From NCBI GenBank assembly GCA_903921675.1, contig CAIXQW010000194.1, positions 1 to 39,405 of the forward strand: 39,405 nucleotides of DNA, given 5' to 3'. This document shows positions 9,466-18,800 of this stretch, piece after piece (the first letter of the stretch is position 1; the number at the start of each line of letters is the position of its first letter). Position numbers and translations under genes: made by a program. The stretch is from an uncultured bacterium. GTDB taxonomy: Bacteria > Bacteroidota > Bacteroidia > Chitinophagales > Chitinophagaceae. The notes under the pieces were generated by a model. It saw only the letters and a program-made list of their open reading frames with translations. It was not told the DNA's origin and ran no database searches.

Positions 9466-10992
9466 CTAATCAAGGTCTAATGAATATTGGTCTACTTTTA
9501 AAAATCGTTTGCTTTTTAATGTAATATTATATAGATCATTATCAAGTACTTGGCTAGAAGCAAATTTACCAGTTAGCAAGGCGCCATATGCTATGCCCAT
9601 CCCTATTCTTTTTACAGAACCTTTTCTGAATAACCCAGAATATAATTGAGAAGAAGTATTATTAATATCCACTTTGTAATAATCATCAAAATTCTTTATC
9701 AAAATTTTATTATTATTTGCTGCTACAAATTCGATTCCTGCACCTAAATCTATTGTAGAAGAATTATAATAATCAAGCTTACTAAAGTTTTGTAAATTGT
9801 TTAAGCTGTCGAAAGAGAAAACTACTCCGGGACCATAATCATAATATGTTCTTGTGGTAGTAGTAGATCCGTTTCTTGAATAGGTAGTAGTGGTTACAGT
9901 ATGCATACTAAAATTTTCAAACAATACCATTATATTACCATCTGGAGAAAATCTAATTCTAGTTATTTTATCCATATTTTCTACTTGGCTTTTATTATTT
10001 CTTTGTTTTCTTTCGCCTTCTATATTTTCAAAATTGATTTTAGAAAATTTACTAAAAACTAGGTTTTCAATATTCCCAAAGGTTTCGTCTAAAGTGCCCA
10101 ATACAATGCCATCATACTTTCCTTTTGTATCACTAGTTAAGCACATCACTTTAATATTTTTCTCTTTATCTTCAAATACTTTTAAATAGGATGAGAAAGT
10201 TTTTTTATCTACTTCTACTTTTTTGGCAACATTATTCTTCACTAAATAAATATCATTATAATATTTATCTGCATTAAAAAAGCCTTTCACCCTTTCTCGC
10301 GTAGATGTTTCTAAAACAATATTACCTTGATTTGTTATCATTGTTTTTAATATCTGTTTCCCATTTAATTCATCTATATGCAACTTATCATTATACTCCA
10401 ATGGATTGCAATTAGCATCGGCAATTAAGTAGCTCATATTTGCATCCTTTCCTTTAAAAGTAGTTGCCAATATGCCATATTTACTTTTATCTTTAGAAAA
10501 AACAAATTCTAAATTATCTCTTAAATTACATTCAAATACCTTTATTGTTTTTGCTTTTTTACTTTTTAAATTATACTTAGTACAAAATATATATTTTGTT
10601 TTCTTCGGTTTATTTTTATAGGATGTAAATACATTTAATGTATCTCCATTTTTCATTTGTCCTTCGTAATCAAAAGAATTTCCCTCTAAATCAATCGGAA
10701 TAAATTCATTAGATGAAATTTTCTTTTTGGTTTTACTATATCTAATAATATTAATACCGGTTGTAAATTGCCTACCATAAACAAAATATACAGCATACAA
10801 CAAGTTCATATTATATTGATCTAAAATAATACAAACTTCATCTTGGTTATCAAAAATATCTAAAACTTTAAATCTATCATTACCTATTCTTTTTAGCACT
10901 GTACTTGAAGATTTAATTGTGGTAATTGGTTTTTGTGCATACACAGAAAACGTAGCAACAAAAACTATCATAATGGTAAATATGTTTTTCAT
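9466..10992 (-). CDS. Secreted protein of unknown function
   Basis: A 508-residue protein I do not recognise. The first 19 residues form a signal peptide ending VYAQ, typical of Bacteroidota exported proteins. The rest is rich in strands with repeated phrases of the type NIMVLFENF and KILIKNFDDYYKVD, which suggests a beta-propeller-like fold, but I cannot define the blades. A low-complexity Thr/Tyr segment (TVTTTTYSRNGSTTTTRTYY) lies near residues 365-385. No T9SS sorting domain is visible at the C-terminus, so it is periplasmic or outer-membrane associated. It lies 21 nt downstream of the barrel gene at 11745 and is probably co-transcribed with it. Confidence 0.75.
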   Translation of the reverse strand: MKNIFTIMIVFVATFSVYAQKPITTIKSSSTVLKRIGNDRFKVLDIFDNQDEVCIILDQYNMNLLYAVYFVYGRQFTTGINIIRYSKTKKKISSNEFIPIDLEGNSFDYEGQMKNGDTLNVFTSYKNKPKKTKYIFCTKYNLKSKKAKTIKVFECNLRDNLEFVFSKDKSKYGILATTFKGKDANMSYLIADANCNPLEYNDKLHIDELNGKQILKTMITNQGNIVLETSTRERVKGFFNADKYYNDIYLVKNNVAKKVEVDKKTFSSYLKVFEDKEKNIKVMCLTSDTKGKYDGIVLGTLDETFGNIENLVFSKFSKINFENIEGERKQRNNKSQVENMDKITRIRFSPDGNIMVLFENFSMHTVTTTTYSRNGSTTTTRTYYDYGPGVVFSFDSLNNLQNFSKLDYYNSSTIDLGAGIEFVAANNNKILIKNFDDYYKVDINNTSSQLYSGLFRKGSVKRIGMGIAYGALLTGKFASSQVLDNDLYNITLKSKRFLKVDQYSLDLD

Positions 10993-11013
10993 AAATAGAT
11001 TGGTGGAATAATA

Positions 11014-11745
11014 TTAAAAAGAATAAGTAAAATTTAAATTAAAACCAACACCTACACTTGATTTTTTTAAATTAGAATAAGGATCATTAATTATTTTAGA
11101 ATCTCGAGATGAAGAAGTGAAAATATCAAAATACGGAGCAAGATCCATGCTTAAGCCTTTATATAAGTGGGTTCTATAAGCCAAGGTGGGCATTATGGAG
11201 GTTCTAACAACATTATTATCGACAAGCTGATTTGGACTACCTGTTCCTCTGCTATCTTCTAATACATACTTAACGCCATATACATTATATTTTAATTTTA
11301 TACCATAAGAAAAAGAACTAAATAAAGGGTAACCGATTGTTGCCTTAAAAAAGCCAACATTCACACCAAATTTATTATTCATTTCAAAGGTATCAATACT
11401 ATAATAATCCCTGCTATAAAAATTAGCAAGTTGCAATCTACTACTGTAAGTAAAAATATTATTGAATTCAAAATTATTTAACTTATAAGACTTATAACTT
11501 TTACTAATGCCTAACTCTCCCCAATATCCACGAAACAATTGTCTTTGAAATCCTATTCCAATCATTCTTTGCATTAAATCGGAAATACTTAAATAACCTG
11601 CATTGCTATTACGGAAATAAGATTTAGTTACATATTTCTTAACCTTATCGTCAGGCTGAAATTTTTTAGGAATGTTAGTTTGCGAAAAAGTAGCGTAACT
11701 TATCCCAAGTGCCATTGCACAAAGAATTGTATTTTTTAGTTTCAT
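11014..11745 (-). CDS. Predicted outer-membrane beta-barrel protein of unknown function
   Basis: A 243-residue protein with a signal peptide (about 1-21, ending TFSQ) and alternating aromatic/polar strands. It ends in a strand terminating in phenylalanine (VGFNLNFTYSF), which is the classical outer-membrane barrel C-terminus. No specific family was recognised. It has its own promoter element (TACATTTG at 11772-11765) and precedes the secreted 508-residue protein by 21 nt, so the pair may act together at the envelope. Function cannot be inferred. Confidence 0.78.
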   Translation of the reverse strand: MKLKNTILCAMALGISYATFSQTNIPKKFQPDDKVKKYVTKSYFRNSNAGYLSISDLMQRMIGIGFQRQLFRGYWGELGISKSYKSYKLNNFEFNNIFTYSSRLQLANFYSRDYYSIDTFEMNNKFGVNVGFFKATIGYPLFSSFSYGIKLKYNVYGVKYVLEDSRGTGSPNQLVDNNVVRTSIMPTLAYRTHLYKGLSMDLAPYFDIFTSSSRDSKIINDPYSNLKKSSVGVGFNLNFTYSF

Positions 11746-11764
11746 TACAAATTGAATTAGATTT

Positions 11765-11772
11765 CAAATGTA
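11765..11772 (-). promoter_or_regulatory. -7 promoter element TACATTTG
   Basis: Exact TAnnTTTG match on the minus strand, 19 nt before the ATG at 11745, in the short gap after the hydrolase gene. It would drive the barrel gene and the secreted-protein gene behind it. Confidence 0.5.
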
Positions 11773-11793
11773 ATGAATTCTCTTTCAATAAAT

Positions 11794-12627
11794 TTAGAAC
11801 TCAAGAATTAATTGCATGACTTGCAACATGGCTTCTGAAGCACTACTAAAAGGATGTGTAGCTTCGAATGTATGTCCTGTATTTTCTATTATTTTAAGCT
11901 TAGCATCAGGTGCTGAACTTATAATATTTCTTGCGTGTGCAATATTTACAGTTTCATCATTAGCTGCATGAATAATTAAAAATGGCATTTGAAGATTTGA
12001 AGCTTTTACAGATATATCAAAGGCAGATTGATGCATAAAATAATCTTCATGCAACTGAAAATAAAGCGGCATTTGCTGATTGGTTCTAGCATTGGCTATA
12101 TAATGAACGCCACTTACTTTCCAAGCTTCTATATGAATACCTGCTAGCAAATTTTCGAAACTACTTACTGCATTCAAAGTAATTATTTTGGTAAAGCAGT
12201 TGAGTTTTTCAGCGGCAATTATAGCCATTCCACCACCTCGGCTATGACCTATTAATGTAATATTTTGTGTGTCGCATTTTTTAAAAACATCATCAGTGCT
12301 TTTTTGCAAAAAGTTAATTGCATTTTGTATATCTATTAGTTCTTTCGAAAAATTGTTATTCCCAAATGCATCAAGGTCTATAAATTTTTCTCTTGTATCT
12401 TCGTCAATGCCTACTCCGTTGTGGCTAAAATTAATTTTCACAACCGTATTCCCTTTTTCGGCTAATGTATTGGCAATATAAGGATAAAAACCCCAGTCCT
12501 TAAAACTCTTAAACCCATGCACTATAAAATATAAATTACCATTAGCGTTGGCAGCTGGATAAGTAACATCTAACAAAGCATTTCTATCGTTTGCACCTAT
12601 GTATATAAATGATTTATTAGCTATCAT
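11794..12627 (-). CDS. Alpha/beta hydrolase
   Basis: A 277-residue alpha/beta-hydrolase-fold enzyme, probably cytosolic because no signal peptide is visible. The oxyanion region HGF is at 37-39 and the nucleophile elbow GHSRGG has S129. The acid is likely the Asp in HAANDETV, and the catalytic His lies in ENTGHTFEATHPF near residue 255. This resembles small serine esterases or dienelactone-hydrolase-like enzymes; the substrate is unknown. The ATG overlaps the rnhA stop as ATGA, so it is translationally coupled to rnhA. Confidence 0.85.
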   Translation of the reverse strand: MIANKSFIYIGANDRNALLDVTYPAANANGNLYFIVHGFKSFKDWGFYPYIANTLAEKGNTVVKINFSHNGVGIDEDTREKFIDLDAFGNNNFSKELIDIQNAINFLQKSTDDVFKKCDTQNITLIGHSRGGGMAIIAAEKLNCFTKIITLNAVSSFENLLAGIHIEAWKVSGVHYIANARTNQQMPLYFQLHEDYFMHQSAFDISVKASNLQMPFLIIHAANDETVNIAHARNIISSAPDAKLKIIENTGHTFEATHPFSSASEAMLQVMQLILEF

Positions 12628-13091
12628 GATTTACCTGTTGCTTGTTCATAAATTGTATCAATCAATAAATTATTACTATCTGCAGCTTGTGTAGCTAACT
12701 CATCGCAACGATTGTTGCCAGCATTGGTAGCATGGCCTTTTACCCAATGAAATTTTATATTATGTTTTTTATGCAAAGCAATATATCGATTCCATAGGTC
12801 TGGATTTTTTTTATCTTTAAATCCTTTTTTTATCCATCCCCAAATCCAACCTTTTTCTACAGCGTCAACCACATATTTACTATCTGTATAAATATGTACC
12901 TCGCATTCTTCTACTTTTAAAGATTCCAAACCTACAATTACTGCAAGCAATTCCATTCTGTTATTAGTAGTGTATCTGAAGCCAGCACTTAATTCTTTTT
13001 GATGCTTACCACTTATTAGAATTACTCCATAACCTCCTCTGCCAGGATTGCCTCGGCTTGCGCCATCTGTGTATATGGTAATTTGGGGCAA
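12624..13091 (-). CDS. rnhA: Ribonuclease HI
   Basis: RNase HI cleaves RNA in RNA-DNA hybrids such as R-loops and primers. The sequence shows TDGASRGNPGRGGYG at the N-terminus, NNRMEL, YTDSKYVVD and the C-terminal GNNRCDELA, which together supply the D-E-D-D active site. The ORF track starts at 13166, but that TTG is the end of a perfect TAACTTTG promoter element and adds 25 unrelated residues. The TTG at 13091 gives MPQITIYTDG and 155 residues, the same length as E. coli RNase HI, so I prefer it. The stop overlaps the hydrolase ATG by 4 nt. Confidence 0.9.
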   Translation of the reverse strand: MPQITIYTDGASRGNPGRGGYGVILISGKHQKELSAGFRYTTNNRMELLAVIVGLESLKVEECEVHIYTDSKYVVDAVEKGWIWGWIKKGFKDKKNPDLWNRYIALHKKHNIKFHWVKGHATNAGNNRCDELATQAADSNNLLIDTIYEQATGKS

Positions 13092-13163
13092 GAAAAATGA
13101 AAATTGTCTTTTAGATAGGTAGTTATGAACTATAACAAATTTATTAGAAGCGTCTGAATTCGA

Positions 13164-13171
13164 CAAAGTTA
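13164..13171 (-). promoter_or_regulatory. -7 promoter element TAACTTTG for rnhA
   Basis: Exact TAnnTTTG match on the minus strand, immediately after the ffh stop codon. Its final TTG is what the ORF track uses as the rnhA start. Transcription should start about 7 nt downstream, leaving a leader of roughly 65 nt to the TTG at 13091. Confidence 0.5.
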
Positions 13172-14494
13172 TTACCTCATTCCAGGAATTTTCATATTCA
13201 TTCCGCCACCCATTTTATTCATTTGCTTCATCATATCACGCATTTGTTCAAATTGTTTCATAAATGCATTTACCTCTGCTATTTGCTTACCACTTCCTTT
13301 TGCAATTCTTTGGCGGCGACTAGTACTAATAATATCTGGATTGTTTCTTTCTTCTTTGGTCATGCTGTCTATCATCGCTTCTATGCCTTTGAATGCATCG
13401 TCGCTAATATCTACATCTTTGATGGCTTTGCCCACACCTGGTATCATGGCTAATAAGTCTTTCATATTACCCATTTTTTTAATTTGTCCCAGCTGTGTTT
13501 TAAAATCTTCAAAATCAAATTTATTCTGACGAATTTTTTTCTCTAACTTCTTGCTTTCTACTTCATCAAATTGTGCCTGGGCTCTTTCTACCAAAGTAGT
13601 AATATCTCCCATGCCCAAAATACGCTGTGCCATTCTTTCTGGGTAGAAAATATCTAGGGTGTCTAGTTTTTCTCCCATACTCACAAACTTAATTGGCTTA
13701 TTTACAATGTAGCGAATGGTTAATGCGGCACCGCCACGCGTATCACCATCTAGTTTGGTTAGTACCACACCAGTAAAGTCTAATCTTTCATTAAAAGCTT
13801 GTGCAGTATTAACCGCATCTTGCCCTGTCATGCTATCTACCACAAACAAAATTTCGTGAGGGTTTACTGCATTTTTTACATTGGCTACTTCTGTCATCAT
13901 TACTTCATCTACTGCAAGTCTTCCTGCGGTATCTATAATAATCACATTATTTTTATTTTCTTTTGCATAAGCTATTGCATTTTGTGCAATGCTAACTGCA
14001 TCTTTATTTTCTCTTTCTATAAAAACGGGTACACCCACTTGATCTGCTAATACATTCAACTGATCCATAGCGGCTGGCCTGTAAATATCCGCAGCTACCA
14101 ATAAAGGTTTTTTCCCTTTCTTTTTTAAATGCATGGCTAGCTTACCACTAAAAGTAGTTTTACCACTACCTTGCAAACCAGCTATTAATATGATTGTAGG
14201 ATTTGCATCGCTTTCAAAAGTAGCTTCTGCACCACCCATTAATTCTGTTAATTCATCCTTTACAATTTTTACCATCAATTGGCCAGGACTAATAGCCGTT
14301 AATACTTTTTCGCCAATTGCTTTTTCTTTAATTTTATCGGTTAATTCTTTTGCAATTTTATAGCTAACATCGGCATCTACCAAAGCACGACGAATTTCTT
14401 TTACTGTACTAGCAATATTAATTTCGGAGATACGACCCTCTCCTTTTAATAATTTAAAGGCGCCCTCTAGTCTTTCACTTAAATTTTCGAACAT
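13172..14494 (-). CDS. ffh: Signal recognition particle protein Ffh
   Basis: The GTPase of the signal recognition particle, which binds 4.5S RNA and signal sequences and hands nascent membrane proteins to FtsY. I place the start at ATG 14494 (MFENLSERLEGAF), giving 440 residues. The ORF-track start at 14581 adds 29 residues (MLFFENGKILVCAPKK...) that have no counterpart in the family. The N-domain is followed by the G-domain with GLQGSGKTT, DTAGRLAVD and TKLDGDTRGG. The methionine-rich M-domain ends MNKMGGGMNMKIPGMR. It diverges from the M42 peptidase, with 120 bp between the starts. Confidence 0.96.
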   Translation of the reverse strand: MFENLSERLEGAFKLLKGEGRISEINIASTVKEIRRALVDADVSYKIAKELTDKIKEKAIGEKVLTAISPGQLMVKIVKDELTELMGGAEATFESDANPTIILIAGLQGSGKTTFSGKLAMHLKKKGKKPLLVAADIYRPAAMDQLNVLADQVGVPVFIERENKDAVSIAQNAIAYAKENKNNVIIIDTAGRLAVDEVMMTEVANVKNAVNPHEILFVVDSMTGQDAVNTAQAFNERLDFTGVVLTKLDGDTRGGAALTIRYIVNKPIKFVSMGEKLDTLDIFYPERMAQRILGMGDITTLVERAQAQFDEVESKKLEKKIRQNKFDFEDFKTQLGQIKKMGNMKDLLAMIPGVGKAIKDVDISDDAFKGIEAMIDSMTKEERNNPDIISTSRRQRIAKGSGKQIAEVNAFMKQFEQMRDMMKQMNKMGGGMNMKIPGMR

Positions 14495-14582
14495 AGTATT
14501 TTTGGTATTTTTTGGTTGGCAAATGTCGTATTTTTTTTTGGGAGCGCAAACCAATATTTTACCATTTTCAAAAAATAGCAAC

Positions 14583-14590
14583 TACTTTTG
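14583..14590 (+). promoter_or_regulatory. -7 promoter element TACTTTTG for the M42 peptidase
   Basis: Exact TAnnTTTG match, 24 nt before the ATG at 14615. The ORF track starts the peptidase at 14588, which is the TTG within this element, so that start would be upstream of the transcript. Confidence 0.55.
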
Positions 14591-14614
14591 GCAAATCAAA
14601 ATTTTAGCAACAAA

Positions 14615-15706
14615 ATGCCGAAAAAAGACAATTCCATTTTCACAGAAAAATCTTTACAATTTATTAATGAATACCTTAATAATGCCTCTCCTGCAGGCTT
14701 TGAGGCAAGTGGGCAAAAAATTTGGTTAGATTATATTACGCCTTTTATTGACCATTATTTGATAGATAATTATGGGAATACTGTGGGCATTATTAATCCA
14801 AAGGCAAAATTTAAAGTAGTGATAGAGGCCCATGCCGATGAAATTAGCTGGATGGTAAAATTTATTAGTGCCGATGGTTTTATATCTGTGATAGGCAATG
14901 GTGGCATGGATCCGCAAATCGCACTTGGCAAAACAGTAAATATTCATACAGAAAATGGCATTGTGCAAGGTGTATTTGGATGGCCTGCAATACATAAAAG
15001 AGAGCCTGGCAAAGATGCGCATCCAAAAACAAAAATGCTATGGATAGATGTAGGCGCAAAAAACAAAAAAGACATTGAAAAGCTAGGAATAGAAATTGGG
15101 AATGTCTGTACTTATGCAGAAGGCTTTCAGGTACTGAACCACGGCTATTGGATAGGCAGAGCCATGGATAATAAAATGGGTGGTGTAATAATAGCAGAAG
15201 TAGCTAGGCTATTAAAAGAAAGCAAAACAAAATTACCTTTTGGGTTGTACATTGTAAATGCAGTGCAAGAAGAAGTAGGATTGAATGGCGCCAGCATGAT
15301 AGTAGAAACGATAGAACCAGATATGGCTATCGTTACAGATGTAACACATGACACCTGCACACCTAATATAGAAATGAAGATAGAGGGTGAAGTATATTGC
15401 GGTAAAGGGCCGGCTATTATGATAGCACCAAGTGTGCACCAAACTGTTTTGAAGCTAATTAAACAAACTGCAAAAAACAGTAAAATTCCATTTCAGTTAG
15501 AAGCTTGTAGCCCAGAAACTGGTACAGATACAGATGCATTTGCATATGGCAATTGTGGTGTACCAAGTGCATTGATTTCTTTGCCATTACGCTATATGCA
15601 TACTAGTGTGGAAATGTTGCACCAACAAGATGTAGAAAATTGCATTCTACTAATTTTAGAAACATTAAAAAATATTGATATAGATGCTAAGTTTACTTGG
15701 AAGTAG
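14615..15706 (+). CDS. M42 family metallo-aminopeptidase
   Basis: A 363-residue cytosolic dinuclear-metal aminopeptidase of the M42 (glutamyl aminopeptidase/PepA-like, TET) family, which removes N-terminal residues from peptides. Metal and catalytic motifs are in order: EAHADE, RAMDNKMGG, VQEEVGLNGA, TDVTHDT and the C-terminal MHTSVEM. ATG 14615 (MPKKDNSIF) is chosen over TTG 14588 because the latter lies in the promoter element. The next gene, the Pls-like NRPS, begins 105 bp downstream on the same strand with no visible terminator between them, so co-transcription is possible. A functional link to the NRPS product is speculative. Confidence 0.92.
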   Translation: MPKKDNSIFTEKSLQFINEYLNNASPAGFEASGQKIWLDYITPFIDHYLIDNYGNTVGIINPKAKFKVVIEAHADEISWMVKFISADGFISVIGNGGMDPQIALGKTVNIHTENGIVQGVFGWPAIHKREPGKDAHPKTKMLWIDVGAKNKKDIEKLGIEIGNVCTYAEGFQVLNHGYWIGRAMDNKMGGVIIAEVARLLKESKTKLPFGLYIVNAVQEEVGLNGASMIVETIEPDMAIVTDVTHDTCTPNIEMKIEGEVYCGKGPAIMIAPSVHQTVLKLIKQTAKNSKIPFQLEACSPETGTDTDAFAYGNCGVPSALISLPLRYMHTSVEMLHQQDVENCILLILETLKNIDIDAKFTWK

Positions 15707-15811
15707 ACGACTTAAAGTTTTTAAAATACATCAAGAAAATGACTGTTAAAAAAAACAGAAAAAAAATTTCTCTCTTCAACTAATCAATAGAAAACTAGTC
15801 CATCAACCGAT

Positions 15812-18800
15812 ATGCAAAATAATAACTTAGCAATTTTACAAGGAACATGTATTCCAGAAATTTTAGCACCAACTACTCTAACTGCCTTATTGCAAGAAGC
15901 ATTTATAATGCATGCAAATAACAAGGCAATTGTTTTTGAAAACACGAGTTTTACTTATGCAGATATAGATAATTGGAGCAATGCATGTGCAGCAGATATA
16001 ATAGCCAAAGGCGCACAGGTTGGTGATTGTATTGGGGTATGGTATCCTAGAAGTGTGCAGCTACACATAGCAATATTAGGAATTTTAAAAGCAGGCTGTA
16101 CTTATATGCCTTTTGATGATGAAATGCCAGCAGATAGAGTGCAAGGTGTATTGCAGGATGTACAAGCTAAATTTTGTTTCACAAAAAATACACTTACTAT
16201 TCCTTGCTATACCTTAGAAGTAGTTGCACTGCCAACAGAAAAAATTAGTTTGCCTAGTATATCTATTACGCCAAAGCAACCTGCTTATATATTATTTACA
16301 AGTGGTAGCACAGGTAAGCCAAAGGGCATTCCTATTTCGCAATTTCAGATAGCACATTTGGTGCAAGCAGAGCAACACATTTTACAAATAAAGCCAACAG
16401 ATAAAGTGTACCAAGGTTTTAGTGTAAGCTTTGATATGTGGTGCGAAGAAACTTTCATTAGTTTTTTTGCAGGTGCTTGTATTTATGTGGCTACTGCTAC
16501 TAATGCAAAAGCTATTGACGAAGTAGGTGCAATGCTCAATAAATTAAAAATTACAGTATTACATGCAGTACCTAGTTTGCTTGCAGTAATAGAGGAAAGT
16601 ATACCAACACTAAGAATTGTAAATGCTGGTGGCGAAGCATGCACTACACCTGTTTTGCAAAAATGGAGTACACCAAACATTACATTTTACAATAGTTATG
16701 GACCAACAGAAACTACTGTTACTAGCAGTATGATTGCTTTGCAGCCCAATGACACGATTACTATTGGGCATCCATTGCCCAACTATTATTATGCAATAGT
16801 AGATGAAACAAATAATATAGTTCCACTAGGTGTGCAAGGCGAATTAATAATTACAGGTGCTGGAGTTGGCACACAATATTTACATCTGCCAGAATTAACT
16901 ACACAAAAATTTATTCCAAATCATTTGCAAGAATATGGCCTGCAAGGCGATACGATATACAAAACCGGTGATGATGCAATAATAAATGCAGATGGTACAG
17001 TTACCTATATCGGTAGGCAAGATGACCAAGTAAAAATTCGTGGCTACAGAATAGAATTAGGTGAAATAGAAAATCAATTGGCGCAATGTACTGGTGTAAA
17101 TACTTGTGCCATTAAAGTACAAAAAGACCAATTGCTGCAAGACCATTTGATTGGCTATGTAGTGCCCAATAAAAATGAAACAATTGTTCAAGAAAATATT
17201 CAACATCAATTACAAAAGGTATTGGCACCTTATATGATGCCTAAAGAAATAATTGTGTTGGATGAAATGCCACGCTTACCTAGTGGCAAAATCAATAGAA
17301 AATTATTACCTATTCCAACTGCCTTTACTGTACCAATGGACAATAGCACTTTTACTTTTGATGCAAATACATCTATCAAAGAAAAAGTTTTAAAAACGTT
17401 GCATCATTTTTTTACAGATAAAGACATAGACGACAACAAAGATTTTTTTACAGACCTCAATGGACATAGCCTATTGGCAGCAGGCTTTGTAAGTCGCTTA
17501 CGCAAAGATGCTGGTATTACACATGCTAGCCTTAGAGATGTGTATGCGCACAGACCTTTGCGCAATTTAATAACCGAATGGGAGAAAGACCAAGTTGTAA
17601 GCACAGCAGAAAAAACTGCATTTCAACCCATATCTAAAATGCGCCATAGATTGTGTTGGCTAGCGCAAACTTTTGCATTGTTTATTATTTATGGATTGTT
17701 TGCATCGCAAATTTATTTACCATACTTGGGTTACTATTATGTGCAAACAGAAACCGAAAGTCATACTCTGGGTGTGCTAGCTTCTATTGGTTTGTTTTGC
17801 TTAGTACCTCCGGCATTATCACTTGTAAGTATTATTACCAAATGGATATTGATAGGCCGCTACAAAGCTGGTGAATATCCGCTGTGGGGAATTTATTATT
17901 TTAAATGGTGGTTTGTAGAAAAATTAGAAAGTTTGGTGCAAATAAATTTCTTGAATGGCACACCAATATATAGAGCCTACCTGCGCTTAAAAGGCTGCAC
18001 CATAGGCGCAGATGCACAGTTTGGCCCACTGCAAATGCAAGCAGAAGATTTAATAGAAATTGGTGCCAATGTTAGTATTAGTTCTGGTGTGTTATTTAAT
18101 AATGTAGTGGTAGAAGATGGGCTTGTAAAATTTACAGAAATAAAAATTGGCAATCATGCTTATGTTGGTAGCAACTGCATCATCAATGGCAATACTGTAA
18201 TAGAAGATTGGGGAGAGTTGAAAGATTTAAGCCTGATGCAAAGTGGCACAACCATTCAAAAAGGTGAAGAATGGGGAGGAAGCCCATGCGCAAAAGTTGG
18301 TAATAAAGAAGCTGCAGAAATGCAAGCACCACCTACTACCCCACAATGGAAAAAAAATTATTACTTTGCAAGATTTTCTGCATTGCTGATTATATTTCCG
18401 GTAGCTATTTTGTTGCCATTGGTACCTGTAATAACGGCAGTAACAGAGCTAGACAATGCAGCAGATGATTACGACTTTAGCTATTTTGTATGGATACCAC
18501 TTTTATCTTTGCTATACATGACGCTTTTTGCATTGCAAACTATTATCGTCAATAAAATTTTAACTCGCAATATTAAGCCAGGCATCTACTCTATTTACAG
18601 CCCTACTTATTTTAAAAAATGGTTGAGTGATCAGTTTCTTACATTGTCATTAATCATCATGCATCCATTGTTTGCCACAGTTTATGTAAGTGCATTTTTC
18701 AGAGCATTAGGTGCAAAAATTGGTAAATACACAGAAATTTCTACAGCCAATAATGTAAGCCATGTATTGTTAGAAATTGGTGATAATAGTTTTATAGCAG

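Noticed and set aside
14588-14614. TTG start for the M42 peptidase
   Set aside because: The TTG is the end of a perfect TACTTTTG promoter element, and ATG 14615 fits better.
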